From contig JALNXV010000016.1 in assembly GCA_023230175.1 (NCBI GenBank), forward strand, positions 1-21,404: 21,404 bases of DNA, in the 5' to 3' direction. The position numbers and the translations under genes are program-made. The notes under the pieces were generated by a model. That model ran no database searches, had not been told where the DNA came from, and saw only the letters and a program-made list of their open reading frames with translations. Every line of letters begins with the position of its first letter. Within the stretch, counting starts at the first letter, position 1. This DNA is from Candidatus Cloacimonadota bacterium. Its GTDB lineage: Bacteria; Cloacimonadota; Cloacimonadia; Cloacimonadales; WRIO01. This document shows, piece after piece, positions 7,842 through 14,682 of the stretch.

Positions 7842-9431
7842 TTAGAATCTGATCAATTTCCCGGCTCTTTCCTCTGTCATTGCATTATCCCTCATTGCTA
7901 CACGTCCATTGACGATCACATAGCTTATCCCAACGTTCGGAGCCATCGTATTGCTGTAATCAGACAGATCTTCTACCGTATCAGGATCGAATATCGTCAA
8001 GTCAGCATCAAACCCTGGCTTGATGAATCCTTTGTTCGGAATACCATATAGCATGGCAGTCTGGCCTGTCATCTTCCTCACTGCTTCTTCAAGCCCAAGA
8101 AGCCGGTTTCCCATGACGTACTTGCCAAGAATCCGTGGGAAAGTGCCAAAAGCTCGAGGATGTGTGAACTGCTGCCCTTTGACATAAATGCTGTCGGAGC
8201 CGACCACTGAAAGCGGATCTGACAGCACGAAGCGCATATCGTCTTCGCTGATTGAGAAGTTCATCAGATCTACCTGAAGGTCATTTTCAGAAAGAATCAG
8301 CGCAAAGGCATCAAACGGTGGAATCCTTCGGAGCTTGGCAAACTCGTCGATGAAAAGCCCTTGAGCATCAGGAGTGCTTGGGGCATTGAGAACCATCAAT
8401 CCCGAATAGCCCGAATTGAGAAGGTCATTGTCCCATTTCTCCACCGGATTGAAGATTGCACTTTCAAGTTTCTTCCTGCATTCTTCATCCTTCAGCATGG
8501 CTATGATCCTTGCATGGTCCATAGACAGCACCGAAGGAGGAAGACTGGCCATCAGAGTCGTCGAAGCAGCGACATATGGGTAAACGTTGTGGCCGACCTT
8601 GAATCCCTTGTCATGATAATCATGTATCTCGGCTACCGTTCTTCGGACCTTGCCCCAATACTGTTTTCCAAGCGCTTTGTGGTGAGAGACTATTGCTGTG
8701 CACCTGGTCAGTCTTGCCATATCAAGAGTGTCATGAACCGATTCCTCTAAGAACTCGCCTTGGCTTCTTATGTGCGATTCATAGACCTTTCCCTTTTCCC
8801 CCACAGCCTTGCACAGCTCTGTCATCTCATCGTTGGTTGAAAAGGATCCAGGAGCATACTTCAGTCCGGAAGAAAGCCCGATAGCGCCGCAGTCGAGCGC
8901 CTCCTCTGTCAGAGAAACCATCAGTTTCATCTCGGACTTGGTCGGCTTTCTGTTCTCCAGTCCCATCACAGCAAGCCTGATTGCACCTTCTCCGACGAAC
9001 ATTCCCATGTTGTGGCTGAGTTTCAGACTGTCAATCCAGTCAAGGTACTGCCCGAAGCTTTCATAGCTCCCATACAGAGGCGGCTCGATGATCCCATCAG
9101 AAGCAAAATACCTGCGGGCAACTGGGAAAGTCTTCTCCGAGATCGGGAAGCTTGTGAAACCGCAGAGCCCGCAGAGCTCTGTCGTTATTCCCTGAGCCAG
9201 TTTGTTCTCGACTTCCGGATCAATCGGAAGGCATCTGTCCGAATGAGTATGGCAATCAATGAACCCTGGAGCGACAACCTGACCTCTTGCATCGATCAAA
9301 TATTCCGCCGAACTGCCATCGAATGCCCCCAAGGAATCAATCTTGCCGTCTTTTACAGCGATGTCGCATTTGAAAGCAGCTTTCCCTGTTCCATCAACGA
9401 TCCGCCCGTTCTTTATGACCATATCAAGCAT
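7842..9431 (-). CDS. D-aminoacylase / N-acyl-D-amino-acid deacylase-type amidohydrolase
   Basis: Metal-dependent hydrolase of the amidohydrolase superfamily, 529 residues. The residues that bind zinc in characterised D-aminoacylases have clear counterparts: HTHSD (His61, His63), Cys87 or Cys90 in LCGLCG, His220 in ESHIRSQG, His250 in SHHKALG, and Asp413 in VGSDS. C-terminal segments GIPNKGFIKPGFDADLTIF are typical of the family. Known members remove an acyl group from N-acyl-D-amino acids, but sequence cannot separate these from dihydroorotase-like or other amide substrates. Start at 9431 is set by GGAGGG four bases upstream, inside the longer frame that begins with TTG at 9449. No signal peptide, so cytoplasmic. 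Divergent from the TIM-homologue operon. Confidence 0.9.
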   Translation of the reverse strand: MLDMVIKNGRIVDGTGKAAFKCDIAVKDGKIDSLGAFDGSSAEYLIDARGQVVAPGFIDCHTHSDRCLPIDPEVENKLAQGITTELCGLCGFTSFPISEKTFPVARRYFASDGIIEPPLYGSYESFGQYLDWIDSLKLSHNMGMFVGEGAIRLAVMGLENRKPTKSEMKLMVSLTEEALDCGAIGLSSGLKYAPGSFSTNDEMTELCKAVGEKGKVYESHIRSQGEFLEESVHDTLDMARLTRCTAIVSHHKALGKQYWGKVRRTVAEIHDYHDKGFKVGHNVYPYVAASTTLMASLPPSVLSMDHARIIAMLKDEECRKKLESAIFNPVEKWDNDLLNSGYSGLMVLNAPSTPDAQGLFIDEFAKLRRIPPFDAFALILSENDLQVDLMNFSISEDDMRFVLSDPLSVVGSDSIYVKGQQFTHPRAFGTFPRILGKYVMGNRLLGLEEAVRKMTGQTAMLYGIPNKGFIKPGFDADLTIFDPDTVEDLSDYSNTMAPNVGISYVIVNGRVAMRDNAMTEERAGKLIRF

Positions 9432-9463
9432 ATACCCTCCGAAGACCAATAATTAACTATTTC

Positions 9464-9492
9464 ATACTACTTTTTTTCGTTTTGGAAAGCAA
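9464..9492 (-). promoter_or_regulatory. Promoter of the D-aminoacylase gene
   Basis: On the minus strand: -35 TTGCTT (9487-9492), 17-base spacer, -10 TAGTAT (9464-9469), start near 9457. It shares the -35 hexamer, spacing and upstream element with the promoter of the SIS operon. Confidence 0.6.
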
Positions 9493-9517
9493 TGGAAAAA
9501 TTAGATTGATTTTTTGG
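9485..9517 (-). repeat. 33-bp shared promoter element, copy B
   Basis: Second copy of the element at 7809-7841. Its palindrome at 9496-9514 is imperfect (seven of nine arm pairs), since two of the four changes fall in one arm. It lies between divergent promoters: it sits upstream of the leftward -35 and covers the -35 region of the rightward promoter with TATAAT at 9521, so one bound protein could act on both directions. Confidence 0.6.
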
Positions 9518-9520
9518 AAA

Positions 9521-9526
9521 TATAAT
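9521..9526 (+). promoter_or_regulatory. -10 box of the TIM-homologue operon
   Basis: A perfect TATAAT lies 32 bases before the ATG at 9559. No good -35 hexamer lies 16-18 bases upstream (AAATTA at the 17-base spacing); that position is inside the shared palindromic element, so the promoter may depend on an activator. Ribosome site AGGAAGGA at 9544-9551. Confidence 0.5.
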
Positions 9527-9558
9527 GCTAGTCTTAAACCCATAGGAAGGATAATCCA

Positions 9559-10263
9559 ATGAACGAAAGGAAATCAATCAGAGCTCCGTTTTTCGAAATA
9601 GGACCCAAAAGCTATCTCTTCGGAAATGATGTGCTTGAACTCGCCCTCATGGCAGACAAAGCAGCAAAGAAATACGATGTGGACATCATCTACACTACTC
9701 CGGTAATCGACATCAGGAGAGTGGCAGCAGCTACAGACAGAATATTTGTTTTCGCCCCTCATATGGACCCGCTCAGACCTGGCAGAGGCTTGGCCGATAC
9801 CCTTCCTGAATCACTGATTGCAGCAGGTGCCAAAGGCGTCATGCTGAACCATTGCGAAAAGCCCCTTGCCCTTGGCGTCTTGAAAAACACAATAGCCAGA
9901 GCCAAGGAAGTCGGATTGATGACGATAGTATGTGCAGACTCAATAGCTGAAGCAAGAGCGGTTGCATGCCTTTCTCCGACCATCATTGTCTGCGAGCCTT
10001 CAGAGCTCATAGGAACCGGAAAGACAAGCAATGCCGATTACGTTGCTGCATCAATCGATGCAGTGAAATCGATAAACCCCGGCATTCTGGTACTTCAGGC
10101 CGCTGGAATAAGCAACGGCAAGAATGTTTACGATGTAATCGCCGCTGGAGCAGAAGCCACTGGCTCTTCAAGCGGAGTCGTGAAAGCTCCTGACAGAGCC
10201 GCAATGGTAGATGAAATGATCGGAGCAGTGCGCAAAGCCTGGGACGAAAGACAGAAACATTGA
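9559..10263 (+). CDS. Archaeal-type triosephosphate isomerase homologue
   Basis: 234 residues with the TIM-barrel isomerase layout. Catalytic residues align: Lys17 in GPKSY, His98 in LNHCE, and the base Glu146 in CEPSELIGTG; the phosphate-binding loop follows in AAGISNG and SSSGVVKAPD. The LNH-E form and short length match archaeal-type TIM rather than the usual 250-residue bacterial enzyme. Its catabolic setting suggests an isomerase for another short sugar phosphate (tetrulose phosphates are isomerised by TIM homologues in erythritol pathways) rather than the housekeeping glycolytic enzyme. First gene of a rightward operon; the EamA gene follows after four bases. Reaction specificity is inference. 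Confidence 0.85.
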   Translation: MNERKSIRAPFFEIGPKSYLFGNDVLELALMADKAAKKYDVDIIYTTPVIDIRRVAAATDRIFVFAPHMDPLRPGRGLADTLPESLIAAGAKGVMLNHCEKPLALGVLKNTIARAKEVGLMTIVCADSIAEARAVACLSPTIIVCEPSELIGTGKTSNADYVAASIDAVKSINPGILVLQAAGISNGKNVYDVIAAGAEATGSSSGVVKAPDRAAMVDEMIGAVRKAWDERQKH

Positions 10264-10267
10264 TTCC

Positions 10268-11173
10268 ATGACACAGATTAAGGTGGATGAGTCGAAAGAC
10301 AATGAAGTTCTGGGAACAGTGGTTCTGATTATCTCGCTCATCCTAGCGACAGCGATAAATGCTCTCATCAAGGTTGCCGGAAGCCGTCTTCCTTCAATGC
10401 AGCGCATCTTCTACAGAACAATAATCGTTTTCATCGGTTCTTTGGTCCTTGCACTGAGAGACAAGAAAAACTGGAATATCGAGAAAAGCGACAGTCCCTG
10501 GGTTTTAATGCGCTGCATAGGTGGATTAGGAGGATCATTCGCATCGTTCTACTGCCTTACTAAGATGAATATTGCAGATTACACTGCTCTTTCAAGGCTC
10601 GGTCCCTTTTTCGTTGCATTGCTGAGCATGATCTTCTTCAAGGAGAAAATCAGGCTGTCAAGCTGGCTTCTGTATGCACTGGCATTCGCCGGAGGGCTGA
10701 TGATAATCAAGCCAGCTGGAAATTCGAGTCTGGTCCCTTCGCTTCTTGTGCTTTGCGGGGCATTCTTCGGAAGTCTTGCCGTAATAAGCCTCAGAGCAAT
10801 GTCAAAGGTTTCCAAGCCCCTTCTTGTAGCAATAAATGCCGGAGTGATTCTTGTTGTCTCAGGATTGATCACGATCTTCAATCATGTAAAGCCAGAAAAA
10901 TCAGAGCTGCTGATCCTGATCTTTGCCGTCGGAGCCCCCGATTTGCTTTATCAGATTCTTCTTGCAAAGGCGTATTCATTATGTCCGCCAAGCAAGCTCA
11001 CAATCTACACTTACCTTCTTATCGTATTCTCGTCGATAGCTGGATTCATCCTCGGAGAAGTGCCGGATATCCTGTCTTGGATAGGGTATGCAGTGATAAT
11101 CGGAGCTTCGCTTGCAATGTACTACATTAACGGCAAATCCCTTCATCACCACCAGCTCAAGCCTGAACCTTGA
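10268..11173 (+). CDS. EamA/DMT-superfamily transporter
   Basis: 301-residue inner-membrane protein with about ten hydrophobic helices in two EamA repeats, a short charged N-terminus (KVDESKDNE) and a His/Lys-rich tail. Segments such as ALSRLGPFFVALLSMIFFKEKI and GGLMIIKPAG are typical of the family. Members move amino acids, metabolites or nucleotide-sugars, mostly outward. The start has a weak ribosome site and lies four bases after the TIM-homologue stop, so it is probably translated by coupling. Substrate unknown; its place suggests the compound handled by the hydrolases downstream. Confidence 0.9.
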   Translation: MTQIKVDESKDNEVLGTVVLIISLILATAINALIKVAGSRLPSMQRIFYRTIIVFIGSLVLALRDKKNWNIEKSDSPWVLMRCIGGLGGSFASFYCLTKMNIADYTALSRLGPFFVALLSMIFFKEKIRLSSWLLYALAFAGGLMIIKPAGNSSLVPSLLVLCGAFFGSLAVISLRAMSKVSKPLLVAINAGVILVVSGLITIFNHVKPEKSELLILIFAVGAPDLLYQILLAKAYSLCPPSKLTIYTYLLIVFSSIAGFILGEVPDILSWIGYAVIIGASLAMYYINGKSLHHHQLKPEP

Positions 11174-11202
11174 TTATTGCAAATCCCACGAAGGAGAGGT
11201 AT

Positions 11203-12390
11203 ATGAACAGAGAAGAAGCATTGAGAAAAGCACTTTCCAGCATTGATGAAAGCTATATAATCAGAATAAGAAGAGAAATCCATCAATGTCCTGAACTTGG
11301 ATTCGACCTCGATAACACAGTCTCAATCGTGAAAAGAGAACTTGATGCGATAGGAATTGAGTATACTGACAAGCTAGGAAAATCCTCAGTAGTCGCAACA
11401 ATGAATCGAGAAAAGTCATCTTTCACAATCGGCATCAGAGCCGACATGGATGCACTTCCGATTCAGGAGAACACTGGACTTCCGTTTTCTTCAAGGAACC
11501 CAGGAAAGATGCATGCATGCGGGCACGATGCACATACAGCAATCCTCTTAGGAACAGCAAAAGCTCTGAAGAGTGTCGAAAAGGAGATCGACTGCAGGAT
11601 AAAGCTCATCTTCCAATCCTATGAAGAAGGGACCAGAGGCGCAGAACTGCTTGTCAAAGATGGAGTGATGAATGATATAGACGTCATCATCGCACTTCAT
11701 GTAACAAACAGCATTCCTTCAGGAACACTTGGAATCGGTTCAGGAACAATCATGGCAGCAGACAACCAGCTTGATTTCCTGTTCACTGGAAAATCTTCCC
11801 ATGCAGTTTTCCCGCAGAATGCCTGTGACCCTATTGCCATGGCTGTAAGTGCCTATAACCAGATTCAATTGATCAGAACGCGAAAAACAGATCCGACAAA
11901 GCCATTCGTGCTTGCAATTTCAAGGATACAGTCAGGTTCTACCTACAATGTCATTCCAAGCACAGCAGCAATGAAGGGAACAATCCGTTCATTCGATCTT
12001 GCTGTCAATGATTTCGTCCAAAACCAAGTTGGACTGATATGTCAGGAAACGGCAAGACTCTTCGGAGGAACCTGCAGATTCGACCACAGGCTTGGAACTC
12101 TTCCTCTGACAAACGACCCCAAGGTGACTGATGCTGTGAAGAAGGCAATTGCGAAAGCCGTCGGCAAGAAGAACCTCGTGAAAATCCCAATCGGAATGGG
12201 ATCGGAGGATTTCTCTTATTACAGCTCCGTCAAGCCTGCTGCTTTCTTCAGGCTGGGAACATATGACGAGAAATCAGGACCTATGACTTCTTCTCATCAG
12301 GCAGGTTTCATAATTGACGAGAAAGCATTCAAGTATGGAAGCATGACTTTCATCAATTTCATATTCGATAATATGGATGGACTGGAATAA
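11203..12390 (+). CDS. M20-family amidohydrolase / peptidase
   Basis: Di-metal hydrolase of the M20D (hippurate hydrolase / N-acyl-amino acid amidohydrolase) type, 395 residues. Metal and catalytic motifs are present: ADMDALP (80-86), MHACGHDAHT (103-112), the Glu pair EE (141-142), His166 in IALHVTN, and GSEDFSYY near residue 350, with a small dimerisation domain between. Known members cleave N-acyl or N-carbamoyl amino acids and short dipeptides. The start is fixed by AAGGAGAGGT at 11191-11200; an upstream in-frame start would overlap the EamA stop and include that site. No signal peptide, so cytoplasmic. Third gene of the operon. Confidence 0.93.
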   Translation: MNREEALRKALSSIDESYIIRIRREIHQCPELGFDLDNTVSIVKRELDAIGIEYTDKLGKSSVVATMNREKSSFTIGIRADMDALPIQENTGLPFSSRNPGKMHACGHDAHTAILLGTAKALKSVEKEIDCRIKLIFQSYEEGTRGAELLVKDGVMNDIDVIIALHVTNSIPSGTLGIGSGTIMAADNQLDFLFTGKSSHAVFPQNACDPIAMAVSAYNQIQLIRTRKTDPTKPFVLAISRIQSGSTYNVIPSTAAMKGTIRSFDLAVNDFVQNQVGLICQETARLFGGTCRFDHRLGTLPLTNDPKVTDAVKKAIAKAVGKKNLVKIPIGMGSEDFSYYSSVKPAAFFRLGTYDEKSGPMTSSHQAGFIIDEKAFKYGSMTFINFIFDNMDGLE

Positions 12391-12404
12391 TCCAAGGAAA
12401 AGCA

Positions 12405-13871
12405 ATGAGCAATCAAATCAGAATAGGATGGGCTTCAACAAGCATCACACCGGATCGGCCAGTATTCATAGCAGGCCAGATGTATCCAAGGATCTCTTCA
12501 TATGTCCACGACCCTATCACTGCAACTGCGCTTGCAATCGAAAACGGAAAAGACCAGATGACGATGGTCTCATTGGACATGGTCAACGTGCCTCGGACAG
12601 TCTGCGATAAATTCCGTTCAAAGCTCAATGACATACCAGATCTTGATGTTTCGAAGGTTAGCTTCAACGGAACCCACACGCACAATTCACTCAGAGGAAT
12701 CGAAGACCCGTACAGAAATAACTTCGAGCATTACCTTGGCCTTGAGAAAATAACATGCTTCGATATGCCTGATGATATCCTTTATGGTGAAGATGAATCC
12801 GATTTCCTTGCAAATCGAGTACATCAGATCATCAAAGATGCCTGGGCATCAAGAAAAGAAGGCAGCATTGCTTTCGCCCATGACTATGCTGCAGTCGCTT
12901 TCAACCGGCGGCCTGTATTCAAGAACCCCGACGGGACAGAGCAGAGCGTCATGTATGGATGCTGCAGCAAGGAGAATTTCGTCCGGATGGAAGGGCCTTC
13001 GGACCATAGCGTCGAGATGCTTTTCACTTTCGATGACAAACGCAATCTCACCGGTGCCGCAATCAACATCCCATGCCCTTCACAGGTTCATGAGCTTCAC
13101 CGGTACATTTCAGCCGACTACTGGACAGAAGTCCGTGGCCAGGTCAGGAAAAAGCTTGGAAACATCAATATTCTACCATTGTGCGGAGCCGCAGGAGACC
13201 AGAATCCGCTGGACCTCATCGAGATTTCCAAAACCAATGAAAAGGAATTGGAGCTTTGGAATGCACAGGCTGGCGAAGTATTCCGGAATTTCGACATGGG
13301 AGAGATATGCCACGGAATAGGAGAACGAGTATCGGATTGCGTTGCACGCGGATTCAGAAAAGCAGTGAATGCAATTGAATCCTATCCTGTACTGAACCAC
13401 AGGATAATCCGCCTTTCAATGCCTATTCGGAAAGTGACTGCTGATGATTACAAACAAGCCCTTGAGGCGATAGACAAAGCCAGATCTTCTTTTTCGGCCG
13501 ATCATAAGATGACAAGCGAGGATATGGTGAAAGTGTTCGAACCGATTGGAATTGCAAGAAGATGGGAATTGCAGAACACAAAGCCGATGTTTGACTTCAG
13601 CTGTCATGTCATCAGACTTGGAACCGCTAGCATTGCAACCAATCCTTTCGAGCTTTTCACCGAATACGGCTTGCGCATGAAAGCCAGATGCCATGCTTCG
13701 CAGCTGTTCATTGTTCAGCTCTGCGATGATGCCGGCGTATACCTTCCGACCCAGACTGCGATCAACGGCGGGTCCTATTCCAGCAAGCCGGCATCTACAA
13801 TCGTAGGACCAAAGCAAGGCGACGAATTGGTAGAAGCGATTCTTGAAGCTGAAAAAGAAAACTGGATCTGA
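12405..13871 (+). CDS. Neutral/alkaline ceramidase-like hydrolase
   Basis: 488 residues related to the N-terminal catalytic domain of neutral ceramidases. Visible features: an early GWASTSITPDRPV segment like the ceramidase GxGxxDITGP start, the zinc motif GTHTHN (His91, His93), VHELHRYISADYWTEVR near 218-234, and CGAAGDQNP near 258, which corresponds to the CCGDxxP-type active-site segment. Real ceramidases are secreted and longer, with a C-terminal beta domain. This one has no signal peptide and lacks room for that domain, so it likely acts in the cytoplasm on another amide. Related short proteins are common in bacterial catabolic clusters without known substrate. Starts 14 bases after the M20 gene with AAGGAA. 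Confidence 0.82.
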   Translation: MSNQIRIGWASTSITPDRPVFIAGQMYPRISSYVHDPITATALAIENGKDQMTMVSLDMVNVPRTVCDKFRSKLNDIPDLDVSKVSFNGTHTHNSLRGIEDPYRNNFEHYLGLEKITCFDMPDDILYGEDESDFLANRVHQIIKDAWASRKEGSIAFAHDYAAVAFNRRPVFKNPDGTEQSVMYGCCSKENFVRMEGPSDHSVEMLFTFDDKRNLTGAAINIPCPSQVHELHRYISADYWTEVRGQVRKKLGNINILPLCGAAGDQNPLDLIEISKTNEKELELWNAQAGEVFRNFDMGEICHGIGERVSDCVARGFRKAVNAIESYPVLNHRIIRLSMPIRKVTADDYKQALEAIDKARSSFSADHKMTSEDMVKVFEPIGIARRWELQNTKPMFDFSCHVIRLGTASIATNPFELFTEYGLRMKARCHASQLFIVQLCDDAGVYLPTQTAINGGSYSSKPASTIVGPKQGDELVEAILEAEKENWI

Positions 13872-13919
13872 TAAGTTTCGTTATTCTTTCGTTTTTCCGG
13901 ATTTTACAAAATAAATACC

Positions 13920-13968
13920 ACTATTATAGTTAAAATTTCTAGCTATTTGAAAAAATATGGTTTACAAT
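13920..13968 (+). promoter_or_regulatory. Candidate promoter region of the YjbQ-family gene
   Basis: The 120-base AT-rich gap before the gene holds ACTATTATAGT (a perfect 11-base palindrome at 13920-13930) and a -10 candidate TACAAT (13963-13968). The -35 at 17 bases spacing is only TAGCTA. I see no terminator after the preceding operon, so read-through could also serve the gene. Confidence 0.4.
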
Positions 13969-13991
13969 GCTGAACATAGGAGAGAATAAAC

Positions 13992-14621
13992 ATGGAATTC
14001 AAAGTTTATCAGAAAGAGCTTGAGCTTCAGTCACGCGGATGGATCCCGACCTTCCACGATGTTACCAAGGAAATAAACGCAATCGTCACCGCTTCAGGAG
14101 TGAAGAACGGTACAGTCGCCATCGCAAGCCATCATACCACATGCTCGGTGATGGTCCAGGAGACCTCGCACGACTTCGACAAGTGGGACCTCGAGTATCT
14201 TCAGCATGACCTGCTGGACATAATGCAGAAGCTCGTGCCCTCTTATGACAACGAGCATCAATACCGCCATCCGGGGCCGATCCATTCACAGTACGGGCGC
14301 TACGTCAACGAGCCTGGCGACTTCACGTCGCTCAACACCGACGGGCATCTGAGATCTGTGTTCTTCGGGCGCAGCGAGACGATGACGATCAAGGACGGTG
14401 TGCTTGACGGCGGAGAGTTCGCCCACATCTACTTCGTGGACTGGGACTGCGTCAGAGCACGCAGGAGACAGCTCAACGTTACAGTGATGGGAACAGCAGA
14501 AGACGTAGGCGACCGCAAGTGGAACGGCGGCAAGGTCATCAACACCCTGCGCAAGTTCACTGACGAGGAGAAAGCCTATGACGTTCACTTCGACATCCAG
14601 CTCAAGGATAGAGTGAAATAA
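13992..14621 (+). CDS. Long YjbQ/UPF0047-family protein
   Basis: 209 residues. The YjbQ core is clear: ASHHTTCSVMVQE (45-57), the NTDGHLRSVFFG segment (115-126), KDGVLDGGEFAHIYFVDWD (134-152) and the basic strand RARRRQLNVTVMG. Typical YjbQ proteins have about 130-140 residues; this one carries an extra segment around 60-110 and a C-terminal extension past 167. E. coli YjbQ has weak thiamine-phosphate-synthase activity, but the real role of the family is uncertain. GC content is higher than in the neighbours (hand count 60 % in 14281-14340 against 47 % in 15001-15060), with C/G-ending codons favoured, suggesting high expression or recent arrival. Ribosome site AGGAGAG; terminator-like hairpin follows. 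Confidence 0.9.
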   Translation: MEFKVYQKELELQSRGWIPTFHDVTKEINAIVTASGVKNGTVAIASHHTTCSVMVQETSHDFDKWDLEYLQHDLLDIMQKLVPSYDNEHQYRHPGPIHSQYGRYVNEPGDFTSLNTDGHLRSVFFGRSETMTIKDGVLDGGEFAHIYFVDWDCVRARRRQLNVTVMGTAEDVGDRKWNGGKVINTLRKFTDEEKAYDVHFDIQLKDRVK

Positions 14622-14636
14622 AACCCGAAGATTATT

Positions 14637-14669
14637 AAAGCCCATGCTGGAATACGGCATGGGCTTTTG
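14637..14669 (+). terminator. Rho-independent terminator after the YjbQ-family gene
   Basis: An 11-bp perfect stem (AAAGCCCATGC at 14637-14647, GCATGGGCTTT at 14657-14667) with a nine-base loop, then TTTTGTT. It starts 15 bases after the stop codon. It ends only a few bases before the ribosome site (AAAGGA) of the next gene, so it probably lowers rather than abolishes transcription of the oxidoreductase. Confidence 0.85.
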
Positions 14670-14682
14670 TTAAAGGATCAAA

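Noticed and set aside
12772..13320. 182-codon open frame in another frame of the ceramidase-like gene
   Set aside because: Overlaps catalytic segments of the recognised gene; composition is Ser/Arg-rich as expected of a shifted frame.
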